Positions 45,528 to 53,789 of a DNA stretch of 64,000 nucleotides are shown here, in pieces; position 1 is the first letter of the stretch; the number at the start of each line of letters is the position of its first letter. The notes below the pieces were generated by a model. That model saw only the letters and a list, made by a program, of their open reading frames with translations. It was not told where the DNA came from and did no database searches. Location: the NCBI RefSeq assembly GCF_027625935.1, contig NZ_CP115300.1, positions 5,456,001 through 5,520,000 of the forward strand. The letters run 5' to 3'. A program made the position numbers and the translations under genes. Source of the DNA: Streptomyces camelliae. GTDB lineage: Bacteria > Actinomycetota > Actinomycetes > Streptomycetales > Streptomycetaceae.

Positions 45528-46712
45528 ATGACCTCAACTGACGAAGCACGGTCCCTGCTGCGCGAGTTCCCGGTCGTCGACGGCCACAACGACCTGCCGT
45601 GGGCGCTGCGCGAACAGGTCCGCTACGACCTCGCCGCCCGCGACATCGCCGTACACCAGAACGAGCACCTGCACACTGACATCCCGCGGCTGCGCGAGGG
45701 CGGTGTCGGTGCGCAGTACTGGTCGGTGTACGTGCGCTCGGACCTGCCCGGGGCGGCGGTGGCGACGCTCGAACAGATCGACTGCGTACGGCAGTTGATC
45801 GCCCGGCACCCCACCGATCTGCAGGCCGCGCGGACCGCCGCCGACATGGAGGCGGCGCGCGCGGACGGCCGTATCGCCTCCCTCATGGGCGCGGAGGGCG
45901 GGCACTCGATCGAGAACTCCCTCGGCACCCTGCGCGGTCTGTACGAGCTGGGCGTGCGCTACATGACGCTCACCCACAACGACAACAACGACTGGGCGGA
46001 CTCCGCGACCGACGAGCCCAAGGTCGGCGGTCTGTCGGCGTTCGGCCGCGAGGTCGTCCGGGAGATGAACCGCCTCGGCATGCTCGTCGACCTGTCCCAT
46101 GTGGCGACCACGACGATGCGGGCCGCGCTGGACACCTCGTCCGCGCCGGTGATCTTCTCGCACTCCTCCGCGCGGGCCGTGTGCGACCACCCGCGCAACA
46201 TCCCCGACGACGTCCTGGAGCGGCTGCCCGCCAACGGCGGCATGGCGATGGTGACGTTCGTGCCGAAGTTCGTGCTCCAGGCGGCCGTGGACTGGACGCT
46301 GGCGGCCGACGAGAACATGCGCGCCCACGGGCTGCACCACCTCGACACCAGCCCGAGGGCGATGGAGATCCACCGCGCCTTCGAGGAGCGCCACCCGCGC
46401 CCCATCGCCACGGTGGCCACGGTCGCGGACCACCTGGACCACATGCGCGAGGTGGCCGGCATCGACCACCTGGGCATCGGCGGCGACTACGACGGCACCG
46501 CGTTCACCCCGGACGGCCTGAACGACGTCTCCGGCTACCCGAACCTGCTCGCCGAGCTGCTGGAGCGCGGCTGGTCCAAGGCCGATCTGGCCAAGCTGAC
46601 CTGGAAGAACGCGGTGCGGGTGCTGGGCGCGGCGGAGGACGTGGCCCGCCAGATTCAGGCGACGCGCGCGCCCTCCAACGCCACGATCGAGTCGCTCGAC
46701 GGCGACGCCTGA
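45528..46712 (+). CDS. Membrane dipeptidase (peptidase M19)
   Basis: A 394-residue renal-dipeptidase family enzyme with all zinc ligands visible: [11 protein letters not shown] (His20, Asp22), [10 protein letters not shown] (bridging Glu), DLSHVATTT (His), [15 protein letters not shown] (His, with Arg in the substrate site) and GIGGDYDG (Asp). No signal peptide, so it acts in the cytoplasm despite the family name. It follows purE closely. Its last 58 bases overlap the end of the opposite-strand Old Yellow Enzyme gene. Confidence 0.93.
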   Translation: MTSTDEARSLLREFPVVDGHNDLPWALREQVRYDLAARDIAVHQNEHLHTDIPRLREGGVGAQYWSVYVRSDLPGAAVATLEQIDCVRQLIARHPTDLQAARTAADMEAARADGRIASLMGAEGGHSIENSLGTLRGLYELGVRYMTLTHNDNNDWADSATDEPKVGGLSAFGREVVREMNRLGMLVDLSHVATTTMRAALDTSSAPVIFSHSSARAVCDHPRNIPDDVLERLPANGGMAMVTFVPKFVLQAAVDWTLAADENMRAHGLHHLDTSPRAMEIHRAFEERHPRPIATVATVADHLDHMREVAGIDHLGIGGDYDGTAFTPDGLNDVSGYPNLLAELLERGWSKADLAKLTWKNAVRVLGAAEDVARQIQATRAPSNATIESLDGDA

Positions 46713-47800
46713 CCGTCCAGGGCGGGGTAGTCGTTGTACCCGGCGGCCCCGCCCACGTACATGAAGTACCGGTCCCGGACCGGGTTGAGGGGTGCGCCGG
46801 TGCGCAGCCGCTCGACCAGGTCCGGGTTGGCGAGGAAGGGCCGGCCGAGGGCGACCAGGTCGGCGCCGGCGGCCAGCATCGCGCGGGCGGCCCGGGTGAC
46901 GGCCTCGGTGGTGAGGTCGGTCAGGTCCGGGTTGCCGATCAGGACACCGGGCCAGTCGGCGCGGATCCGCCGGTACCAGCCGGCCTCCGGGTCGGAGCGC
47001 ACCAGGTGCAGATAGGCGAGGTCCAGCCCCTTCAGCCGGTCCAGGAGGGCCGCGTAGAGGTCGCCGGTGTCGTCCTCGCGGACGCCGTTGACGGTGGAGG
47101 CGGGGGAGATCCGGATGCCCACCCGGTCCGCGCCGATCGCGTCGGCCACCGCCTCGGTCACCTCGGCCGCGAACCGCACCCGCCGCTCCACCGAGCCGCC
47201 GTAGGCGTCGGTGCGGAGGTTGGTGTTGTCCGCGAGGAACTGGTGCAGCAGCATCCCGTTGGCCGAGTGCACCTCCACGCCCTCGAAGCCCGCGTCGACG
47301 GCCCGGCGCGCGGCGGCGGCGAAGTCGGCGACCGTGGCGCGGATGTCGTCCGCCGTCATCTCCCGGGGTACGGCAGCCGGCCGGTGGCCGCCGCGCGTGA
47401 AGATCGTCTCCGGCAGCGGTACGGCGGAGGGGGCGAGCGGGGTCAGTCCGGTGGTCGCCGGGTGGCTCACCCGGCCGCCGTGCTGGAGCTGGAGGAACAT
47501 CCGCCCGCCGCCCGCCCGGACCGCGTCGGTGACCCGCCGCCAGCCCTCTTGATGCCGGTCGGTGTGGATCGCGGTGATGTCCGGGTACGTCTGCCCGACC
47601 GGGTTCGGCGTCGAGCCCTCGGCGATGATCAGCCCGGCGGAGGCCCGCTGGGCGTAGTGCGTGACCATCAGGTCGGTGGGGGTGCCGTCGGCCGCCGCGC
47701 GGTTGCGGGTGAGCGGCGCCATCACGAGGTGGTGGGGGAGGGCCAGCCGGCCGAGCCGGGCGGGGGCGAGGAAGTCCGTGGAGTCCGTTGTCTGCGTCAT
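46655..47800 (-). CDS. NADH:flavin oxidoreductase, Old Yellow Enzyme family
   Basis: A 381-residue FMN enzyme of the OYE group (enoate, nitroester or quinone reductase). APLTRNRA is near residue 28; the active-site [12 protein letters not shown] follows at about 152-163; [15 protein letters not shown] and [14 protein letters not shown] are family signatures. It begins at the ATG at 47800. It is divergent from a MerR regulator, with a MerR-type operator in its promoter, so it is likely induced by electrophiles or metals. Its 3' end runs 58 bp into the convergent dipeptidase gene. Confidence 0.9.
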   Translation of the reverse strand: MTQTTDSTDFLAPARLGRLALPHHLVMAPLTRNRAAADGTPTDLMVTHYAQRASAGLIIAEGSTPNPVGQTYPDITAIHTDRHQEGWRRVTDAVRAGGGRMFLQLQHGGRVSHPATTGLTPLAPSAVPLPETIFTRGGHRPAAVPREMTADDIRATVADFAAAARRAVDAGFEGVEVHSANGMLLHQFLADNTNLRTDAYGGSVERRVRFAAEVTEAVADAIGADRVGIRISPASTVNGVREDDTGDLYAALLDRLKGLDLAYLHLVRSDPEAGWYRRIRADWPGVLIGNPDLTDLTTEAVTRAARAMLAAGADLVALGRPFLANPDLVERLRTGAPLNPVRDRYFMYVGGAAGYNDYPALDGQASPSSDSIVALEGARVA

Positions 47801-47815
47801 GCCGGCACGGTAGAA

Positions 47816-47839
47816 CTTGACACCGATGTGAGATTCAAG
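47816..47839. promoter_or_regulatory. MerR-type operator/promoter between OYE and MerR genes
   Basis: CTTGA (47816-47820) and TCAAG (47835-47839) form an inverted repeat. Read on the minus strand, TTGAAT (47838-47833) and a TACCGT or CTACCG -10 are spaced by 19-20 bases, the stretched spacer used by MerR activators. On the plus strand TTGACA (47817-47822) may be the -35 of the merR-like gene. Confidence 0.6.
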
Positions 47840-47861
47840 CCCTCTTCCGGCGGAGGCGGAC

Positions 47862-48221
47862 ATGCGGATCGGCGAACTGGCCCGGCGCACCGGGGTGAGC
47901 GAGCGATCGCTGCGCTACTACGAGACCCAGGGGCTGCTCCGCGCCGGGCGCACCCCCGGCGGCCATCGCGACTACCCCGAGCCGGCCGTCGACCGGGTCA
48001 TCAGGATCCAGGAACTGTACGCGGCCGGGCTGCACAGCGAGAAGATCCGGCAGCTGCTGCCCTGCATGCGCGACCAGGACGGCGGGCCCTCCGCGATCGC
48101 CACGCCGAAGCTGGTCGCCGACCTGAGCGCCGAGCGGGACCGCATCGACCGCATGATCGCCGACCTGGTGCGCTCCCGGGAGACGCTCGACGAGGTGATC
48201 CGGGCGGCACGGGATTCCTGA
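47862..48221 (+). CDS. MerR family transcriptional regulator
   Basis: A 119-residue regulator with the N-terminal winged helix MRIGELARRTGVSERSLRYYETQGLL, GGHRDYPE in the wing, and a long dimerisation coil at about 80-115. One cysteine (LLPCMRDQDG, about residue 68) is in the effector region, so metal sensing by a Cys cluster is unlikely. It probably activates the divergent Old Yellow Enzyme gene. GGCGGAGGCGG precedes the ATG. Confidence 0.9.
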   Translation: MRIGELARRTGVSERSLRYYETQGLLRAGRTPGGHRDYPEPAVDRVIRIQELYAAGLHSEKIRQLLPCMRDQDGGPSAIATPKLVADLSAERDRIDRMIADLVRSRETLDEVIRAARDS

Positions 48222-48372
48222 CGGGCCGGGCGGGGTGGTCCGGGCGGCCCGCGACACCTGACCTGCCGTACCCCCGAACGCCCCACTCACCAGGAAGCCT
48301 CCCCGCCCTCCGTGCGACCGTGGCCACTACGCCCCACCACGACGTAGCTCACGACGACGTACGGAGCCCGCC

Positions 48373-49482
48373 ATGGCCGACCTCCAGCACGACATCTCCA
48401 CGACCAGCGAGGTCGGCGTGGACGGCGGCCTGCCGGACGACCCCTTCGGCAAGGAGCCGCACACTTCCGACGGCGGACTCCTGGCCCAGGCCCACGCCCT
48501 GCTCGCCGATCACCCGGTCGCCGACGGCTACAGCGGCCTGCCCTGGGCGCTGCGCCATCTGCCCTGGTACGACCTGGAGCTGGGCGAGGCCGCCGTCGAC
48601 ACCGATGTGCCCCGGATGCGCGAGGGACATGTGGGGGTGCTGTTCTGGTCGCTGCACCTGCCCGAGGACGCCGACGGACGGCGGGCGACGGCGGCGACCC
48701 TGGAGCAGCTGGACCAGGTCCGCGCGGTGATCGAGACGCATCCGGAGGGGCTGCGTCTGGTGCGTACCGCCGGGCAGATCATCGACGCCCGCAACTGCGG
48801 CCGGGTCGCCGTGGTGCCGGGCCCCGCGCACGCCGCCGCGCTCGACGACTCCCTCGGCATCCTGCGCATCCTGCACGCCCTCGGCCTGCGCGTCCTCACC
48901 CTGTCGGGGACGGCGTGGGCGGGCGCGGACGGGCTGTCGCGCTTCGGCGAGGAGGTGGTCCGCGAGCTCAACCGGCTCGGTGTGCTGGCCGACGTCTCCG
49001 GTGCCTCCGCCGCCACCGCCGAACGCGCTCTCGCCCTGTCCAAGACACCCGTGCTGTGCACCCGCTCCGCCGCCCGCGCGCTGCGCCCGCACCCGGCCAA
49101 CCTGCCCGACGAGCTGCTCGCGGCGCTGGGCGAGGCGAAGGGGCTGTGCATGGTGCCGCTGACCGCCGAGCAGACCGGGCCGACGGTCCGGGACGTCGCC
49201 GACCACCTCGACCACGTCCGCGAGGTGGCCGGCCCGGAGTGCGTCGGCCTGTCCGGCACCTACGACTCCGGCGCCGTCCACCCCCGCGACCTCGCCGACG
49301 CCTCCCGCTACCCCCACCTGATCGCCGAACTCCTCCGCCGCGGCTGGTCCGAGGCCGAGCTGTCCCTGCTGACCTGGGGCAACGTCCAACGGGTGCTGCG
49401 CAGCGCGGACTTCACGGCCCGCGCGGCCCAGCACCGCAGGGAGGCGCCGCACGCGAGGATCACGGAGCTGGACAACTCCTGA
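48373..49482 (+). CDS. Dipeptidase-like protein lacking metal ligands
   Basis: A 369-residue paralogue of the M19 dipeptidase 1.7 kb upstream; the frames align along their whole length (for example [13 protein letters not shown] versus TAGQIIDA, ELLxRGWSxAxL). The zinc ligands are gone: HxD is YSG (residues 53-55), the bridging Glu block is VPGPAHAAA, DLSH is DVSG, FSHSSAR is CTRSAAR, and GGDYDG is SGTYDS. It also has a 30-residue extra N-terminus. It should not hydrolyse peptides by the M19 mechanism and may bind peptides, regulate or oligomerise with its neighbour. The reading frame is intact and codon use is normal, so it is not decaying. GGAG precedes the ATG. Confidence 0.85.
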   Translation: MADLQHDISTTSEVGVDGGLPDDPFGKEPHTSDGGLLAQAHALLADHPVADGYSGLPWALRHLPWYDLELGEAAVDTDVPRMREGHVGVLFWSLHLPEDADGRRATAATLEQLDQVRAVIETHPEGLRLVRTAGQIIDARNCGRVAVVPGPAHAAALDDSLGILRILHALGLRVLTLSGTAWAGADGLSRFGEEVVRELNRLGVLADVSGASAATAERALALSKTPVLCTRSAARALRPHPANLPDELLAALGEAKGLCMVPLTAEQTGPTVRDVADHLDHVREVAGPECVGLSGTYDSGAVHPRDLADASRYPHLIAELLRRGWSEAELSLLTWGNVQRVLRSADFTARAAQHRREAPHARITELDNS

Positions 49483-49554
49483 CCGGTCCCAGGGCGCGTG
49501 CGACACCGGGAGTTCACCGGCCAGGTATGTGTCCGGTGGGGCAGAATGCGGAAA

Positions 49555-49595
49555 GACGCCGGTTCGGCCGACTGAGCCTCGGCCGAACCGGCGTC
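49555..49595. terminator. Strong bidirectional terminator
   Basis: Perfect 17-bp arms (49555-49571 and 49579-49595) with a seven-base loop; the minus strand continues with TTTCC. It lies after UDP-glucose dehydrogenase and after the dipeptidase-like gene, which converge. Confidence 0.9.
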
Positions 49596-49605
49596 ACCCG
49601 GTGGT

Positions 49606-50949
49606 CTACGCGGTCGGCCGGCCCATCGCGCGGTACGTCCAGCCCGCGCGGCGCCACAGCTCCGGGTCGAGGGCGTTGCGGCCGTCCAGGACCAGCCGGG
49701 TCGACGCGACCTTGCCGAGCGCCACCGGGTCCAGCTCGCGGAACTCGCGCCACTCGGTCAGATGCAGCACGGCGTCGGCGCCTCGCACGGCCTCCAGCGC
49801 CGAGCGGGCGTAGCCGAGGGTCGGGAAGACCTTGCGGGCGTTGTCCATGCCCTTCGGGTCGTACACGGTCACCTGGCCGCCCTGGAGGTGGATCTGGCCG
49901 GCCACGTTCAGCGCGGGCGAGTCACGGACGTCGTCCGAGTCGGGCTTGAAGGTGGCGCCGAGCACCGCGACCCGCTTGCCGAGGAAGGAACCGCCGCCCA
50001 GCGCCTCCCGGGCCATCTCGACCATCTGACCGCGCCGGCGCATGTTGATGGAGTCGATCTCGCGCAGGAAGGTCAGCGCCTGGTCGGCGCCCAGCTCACC
50101 GGCGCGGGCCATGAACGCCCGGATGTCCTTGGGCAGACACCCGCCGCCGAAGCCGATCCCGGCGCGCAGGAACTTCCGCCCGATCCGGTCGTCGTACCCG
50201 ATGGCCTCGGCGAGCTGCACCACGTCACCGCCGGCGGCCTCGCACACCTCGGCCATCGCGTTGATGAAGGAGATCTTGGTCGCGAGGAAGGAGTTCGCCG
50301 CCGTCTTCACCAGCTCCGCGGTCGGGAAGTCGGTCACGACGAACGGCGTGCCCTCGCCGACCGGGGTCGCGTACACCTCGCGCAGCAGCTTCTCGGCGCG
50401 CTCGCCGCGCACGCCCACCACGATCCGGTCCGGGTGCAGGGTGTCCTCGACGGCGAAGCCCTCGCGCAGGAACTCCGGATTCCAGGCCAGCTCCGCCTCC
50501 GCGCCCGCCGGGGCGTTCTCGGCCAGGTAAGCGGCCAGCCGCTCGGCCGAGCCGACGGGCACGGTCGACTTGCCGACGACCAGGGCCGGACGGTGCAGAT
50601 GCGGGGCGAGAGAGGCGATGGCGGAGTCGACGTACGACATGTCGCAGGCGTACTCGCCGTGCTTCTGCGGCGTGTTGACGCACACGAAGTGGACGTCACC
50701 GAAGTCCCCGATCTCGGCCCAGTCCGTGGTGAACCGCAGCCGCCCGGTCGCCCCCTCGAACCCCGCGACATGCTTGCGCAGCAGCTCTTCCAGCCCCGGC
50801 TCGTACATCGGGGTCTCGCCGCGCTCCAGCATGGCGATCTTCTCGGGGACGACGTCGAGCCCGAGCACCTCGAAGCCGAGTTCGGCCATGGCCGCGGCGT
50901 GCGTGGCGCCGAGGTAGCCGGTGCCGATCACGGTGATCTTCAGGCTCAT
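49606..50949 (-). CDS. UDP-glucose 6-dehydrogenase
   Basis: A 447-residue enzyme that oxidises UDP-glucose twice to UDP-glucuronate with NAD+. The Rossmann motif GTGYLGATHA is at about 8-17. The catalytic cysteine is in GFGGGCLPKDI (about 264). VAVLGATFKPDSDDVRDSPAL marks the UDP-binding domain. The start at 50949 is the ATG with GGAG upstream; the extra frame before it is noncoding. UDP-glucuronate could feed cell-wall glycopolymers that the nearby LCP proteins attach. Confidence 0.93.
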   Translation of the reverse strand: MSLKITVIGTGYLGATHAAAMAELGFEVLGLDVVPEKIAMLERGETPMYEPGLEELLRKHVAGFEGATGRLRFTTDWAEIGDFGDVHFVCVNTPQKHGEYACDMSYVDSAIASLAPHLHRPALVVGKSTVPVGSAERLAAYLAENAPAGAEAELAWNPEFLREGFAVEDTLHPDRIVVGVRGERAEKLLREVYATPVGEGTPFVVTDFPTAELVKTAANSFLATKISFINAMAEVCEAAGGDVVQLAEAIGYDDRIGRKFLRAGIGFGGGCLPKDIRAFMARAGELGADQALTFLREIDSINMRRRGQMVEMAREALGGGSFLGKRVAVLGATFKPDSDDVRDSPALNVAGQIHLQGGQVTVYDPKGMDNARKVFPTLGYARSALEAVRGADAVLHLTEWREFRELDPVALGKVASTRLVLDGRNALDPELWRRAGWTYRAMGRPTA

Positions 50950-51083
50950 GGGATGCGCTCCAGCTCGGACTCGGGTACGTCGGTGATGCGGCCCCTGAGC
51001 ATAGTCGGGCGCCTCGCCGGGCAGCTTCACCGCTGTCGTGTAGCTCACGTAGGCGTCATGCGGACGGACCTCTAAAATTTGAG

Positions 51084-51097
51084 TTACTTAACGGTAA
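51084..51097. promoter_or_regulatory. Inverted repeat TTAC-N6-GTAA upstream of acyl-CoA dehydrogenase
   Basis: The repeat lies in an unusually AT-rich stretch (about 51070-51110), 40 bp before the start. Its form suits a TetR-type regulator of fatty-acid degradation; no regulator is next to it. Confidence 0.4.
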
Positions 51098-51137
51098 TTA
51101 GCGTCAGTATCACTGCGTCTTTGGAGCGTGAGAGACC

Positions 51138-52295
51138 GTGGCCGGATCGGCTGACTTCGACCTGTACCGCCCGTCCGAGGAGCACGACATGCTCCGCGAC
51201 GCCGTCCGCTCCCTGGTCGAGGCGAAGATCGCGCCGTACGCCGCGGCGGTGGACGAGGAGGCCCGCTTCCCGCAGGAGGCCCTCGACGCCCTCGTCGCCA
51301 ACGACCTGCACGCCGTGCACGTCCCCGAGGAGTACGGCGGCGCCGGCGCCGACGCGCTCGCCACGGTCATCGTGATCGAGGAGGTGGCCCGCGCCTGCGT
51401 GTCCTCCTCCCTCATCCCGGCCGTGAACAAGCTCGGCTCCCTCCCGGTGATCCTCTCCGGCGGCGAGGAGCTGAAGAAGAAGTACCTGACCCCGCTCGCC
51501 AAGGGCGACGCGATGTTCTCGTACTGCCTCTCCGAGCCGGAGGCGGGCTCGGACGCGGGCGGCATGAAGACCAAGGCCGTGCGCGACGGCGACCACTGGG
51601 TCCTCAACGGCGTCAAGCGCTGGATCACCAACGCGGGCGTGTCGGAGTACTACACGGTCATGGCGGTGACGGACCCGGAGAAGCGCACCAAGGGCATCTC
51701 GGCGTTCGTCGTCGAGAAGTCGGACGAGGGCGTCTCCTTCGGCGCCCCGGAGAAGAAGCTCGGCATCAAGGGCTCCCCGACCCGCGAGGTCTACTTCGAC
51801 AACGTCCGCATCCCCGCCGACCGCATGATCGGCGCCGAGGGCACCGGCTTCGCCACCGCCATGAAGACCCTGGACCACACCCGCATCACCATCGCCGCCC
51901 AGGCGCTCGGTGTCGCGCAGGGCGCCTTCGACTACGCCAAGGGCTACGTCCAGGAGCGCAAGCAGTTCGGCAAGGCGATCGCCGACTTCCAGGGCATCCA
52001 GTTCATGCTCGCCGACATGTCCATGAAGATCTCGGCGGCCCGCGCCCTCACCTACCAGGCCGCCGCCGCCTCCGAGCGCGGCGACGCCGACCTCACCTAC
52101 CTGGGCGCCGCCGCCAAGTGCTTCGCCTCGGACGTGGCCATGGAGGTCACGACGGACGCCGTCCAGCTGCTCGGCGGGTACGGGTACACGCGGGACTATC
52201 CGGTGGAGCGGATGATGCGCGACGCCAAGATCACCCAGATATACGAGGGCACGAACCAGGTCCAGCGGATCGTGATGGCCCGCAACCTGCCGTAA
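51138..52295 (+). CDS. Acyl-CoA dehydrogenase
   Basis: A 385-residue FAD enzyme that introduces the 2,3 double bond into acyl-CoA. Motifs: YCLSEPEAGSDAG (FAD binding), WITNAG, ERKQFGKAI and QLLGGYGYTRDYPVERMMRDAKI, with the catalytic glutamate in IYEGTNQVQR (about 367). It begins at the GTG at 51138. Monocistronic, with a terminator at its end. Chain-length preference is not evident; short-chain/butyryl type is likely from the C-terminal position of the Glu. Confidence 0.92.
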   Translation: MAGSADFDLYRPSEEHDMLRDAVRSLVEAKIAPYAAAVDEEARFPQEALDALVANDLHAVHVPEEYGGAGADALATVIVIEEVARACVSSSLIPAVNKLGSLPVILSGGEELKKKYLTPLAKGDAMFSYCLSEPEAGSDAGGMKTKAVRDGDHWVLNGVKRWITNAGVSEYYTVMAVTDPEKRTKGISAFVVEKSDEGVSFGAPEKKLGIKGSPTREVYFDNVRIPADRMIGAEGTGFATAMKTLDHTRITIAAQALGVAQGAFDYAKGYVQERKQFGKAIADFQGIQFMLADMSMKISAARALTYQAAAASERGDADLTYLGAAAKCFASDVAMEVTTDAVQLLGGYGYTRDYPVERMMRDAKITQIYEGTNQVQRIVMARNLP

Positions 52296-52319
52296 CGGCA
52301 CGGGAGTTCACGGCTCTCA

Positions 52320-52345
52320 GAAAGGCGCCCTCCGGGGCGCCTTTC
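52320..52345 (+). terminator. Terminator after acyl-CoA dehydrogenase
   Basis: GAAAGGCGCCC and GGGCGCCTTTC (11-bp arms) around a TCCG loop, 25 bases after the stop codon. Confidence 0.85.
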
Positions 52346-52374
52346 GGCTCTGAGGGACACCGGTCGGAGCCGTC

Positions 52375-53187
52375 TCATGCCTGGCCGTGCGCCATCAGAG
52401 CCGCGTGAGGCAGCACCAGCGCGCCGTCGGGGCCGGTGAACTCCGCGCACAGCAGGTCGAAGTGTCCCTTGATTTCCGCGATGACGGCAGAAGCCTGACT
52501 CGTCACGATCTGCCCGATGGTCGCCACTCCGGCGGCCGGTCCGCTCCACCATTCCTCGCGCGTCGTCCGGTGGTCCCAGGCCAGGGTGTCGCAGGCGGCA
52601 TTCCGCAGTCCGGCCTCGCCCAGCAGCGCGGCAAGGCCCTGCTCGGTGCGTGGGAAGTCGTCTTCGGGAGCGAGAGCCGGCAGATGAGCGGGGCGGGTGA
52701 CGCCTGCCGCCTGGACGGCCCTGCCGAGGAGGGCCTGCCCGGCGGCCGGGGGCACCGCCCAGATCGTCACCGCTATGAGACCACCGGGGCGCGTCACCCG
52801 GCGCAGCTCTTTCAGGGCTTCCCGGGGCTGTCCGACGTGGTTGAGGACGAAGTTGCCGATCACGGCGTCGAACTCGTCGTCGGCGAACGGAAGCCGGGGG
52901 AGCGCGGCAAGCCGCACGTGGGCATCCGGGACCGCCTGCGCGGCTCGGGCGACCATGCCCGGATCGGCGTCCACCGCTGTGACGTTCGCTCCTCGCTCAC
53001 ACGCGGCTGCCGCGACAGTGCCGGTGCCCGTTCCCACATCGAGGACCCGGGCTCCCTCTCGAACTCCGGCAGCTCGGAGAAGGCCGGGCACGGCATACGC
53101 ACAGAGCTTGGCGAAACTCGCGGCATAGGCGTCGGCCTGCCCTGCCCACGCCCGCCGCTCGGACCGATCGAACACCGTCTGCGCCAT
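52375..53187 (-). CDS. Class I SAM-dependent methyltransferase
   Basis: A 270-residue methyltransferase. The SAM motif LDVGTGTGTVA is at about 48-58, the acidic residue after strand 2 is in VTAVDADPGM, and FADDEFDAVIGNFVLNHV forms motif II. The C-terminal 70 residues differ from ubiquinone-type enzymes. GGAGGGG precedes the ATG at 53187. Substrate unknown. Its codon use is slightly less GC-biased than its neighbours (for example GGATCC-rich stretches), which may mean later arrival. Confidence 0.82.
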   Translation of the reverse strand: MAQTVFDRSERRAWAGQADAYAASFAKLCAYAVPGLLRAAGVREGARVLDVGTGTGTVAAAACERGANVTAVDADPGMVARAAQAVPDAHVRLAALPRLPFADDEFDAVIGNFVLNHVGQPREALKELRRVTRPGGLIAVTIWAVPPAAGQALLGRAVQAAGVTRPAHLPALAPEDDFPRTEQGLAALLGEAGLRNAACDTLAWDHRTTREEWWSGPAAGVATIGQIVTSQASAVIAEIKGHFDLLCAEFTGPDGALVLPHAALMAHGQA

Positions 53188-53352
53188 TCTGGACCCCTCC
53201 CGCGACAACCATGCTGACGCAAGCTTGATCAATCATGGCCTGGCCGGGCCGCACCTGCCGACCGGTCGGTCACATGCGGGCCGGGCCCCGGGGACATAGG
53301 ACGGAAGCACACGGGGACCCGTCGAGCGTCCCCCTTCCCCCCAGGAGGAGCC

Positions 53353-53712
53353 ATGGCCCAGCCCACGATGACACCCATGACCCAGCAGATGCAGGACTGC
53401 GTCGACGCCTGCATGACCGCGCACAGCATGTGCGAGGAGACCATGAGTTCCTGCATGCAGATGGGCGGTCAGGCCCAGATGCAGATCATGCGCGCGCTCA
53501 TGGACTGCTCCGAGACCACTCGGATGTGCGCCGACATGATGATGCGCCGCTCGCCGATGTCGGGCGAGATGTGCGCGATGTGCGCCACGGCGTGCGACAT
53601 GTGCGTCGAGGCGTGTATGCGGATGCCGGACGACCCGCAGATGAAGCGGTGCGCGGACGCGTGTCGCCGCGCGTCCGAGATGTGCCGCGCCATGGCGGGC
53701 GCCGGCATGTGA
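53353..53712 (+). CDS. Four-helix-bundle copper-storage protein (Csp-type)
   Basis: A 119-residue protein with 14 cysteines (16, 20, 27, 34, 52, 59, 74, 77, 81, 84, 88, 100, 104, 111) spaced at helix intervals (CxxxC, CxxC and seven-residue steps), and about 26 methionines. This is the pattern of the DUF326/Csp family that stores Cu(I) inside a four-helix bundle. No signal peptide, so it resembles cytosolic Csp3. GGAGGA precedes the ATG at 53353. The gene stands alone before a strong terminator. Confidence 0.9.
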   Translation: MAQPTMTPMTQQMQDCVDACMTAHSMCEETMSSCMQMGGQAQMQIMRALMDCSETTRMCADMMMRRSPMSGEMCAMCATACDMCVEACMRMPDDPQMKRCADACRRASEMCRAMAGAGM

Positions 53713-53734
53713 GACACGGAGCGGCCTGAAAGGC

Positions 53735-53772
53735 GGCCGAGGGCACCCGCACGGAAACGGGTGCCCTCGGCC
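53735..53772. terminator. Bidirectional terminator between copper-storage and LCP genes
   Basis: GGCCGAGGGCACCCG pairs with CGGGTGCCCTCGGCC (15-bp arms) around an eight-base loop, between convergent stop codons. Confidence 0.9.
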
Positions 53773-53789
53773 TTCGTGCGACGATCGGC

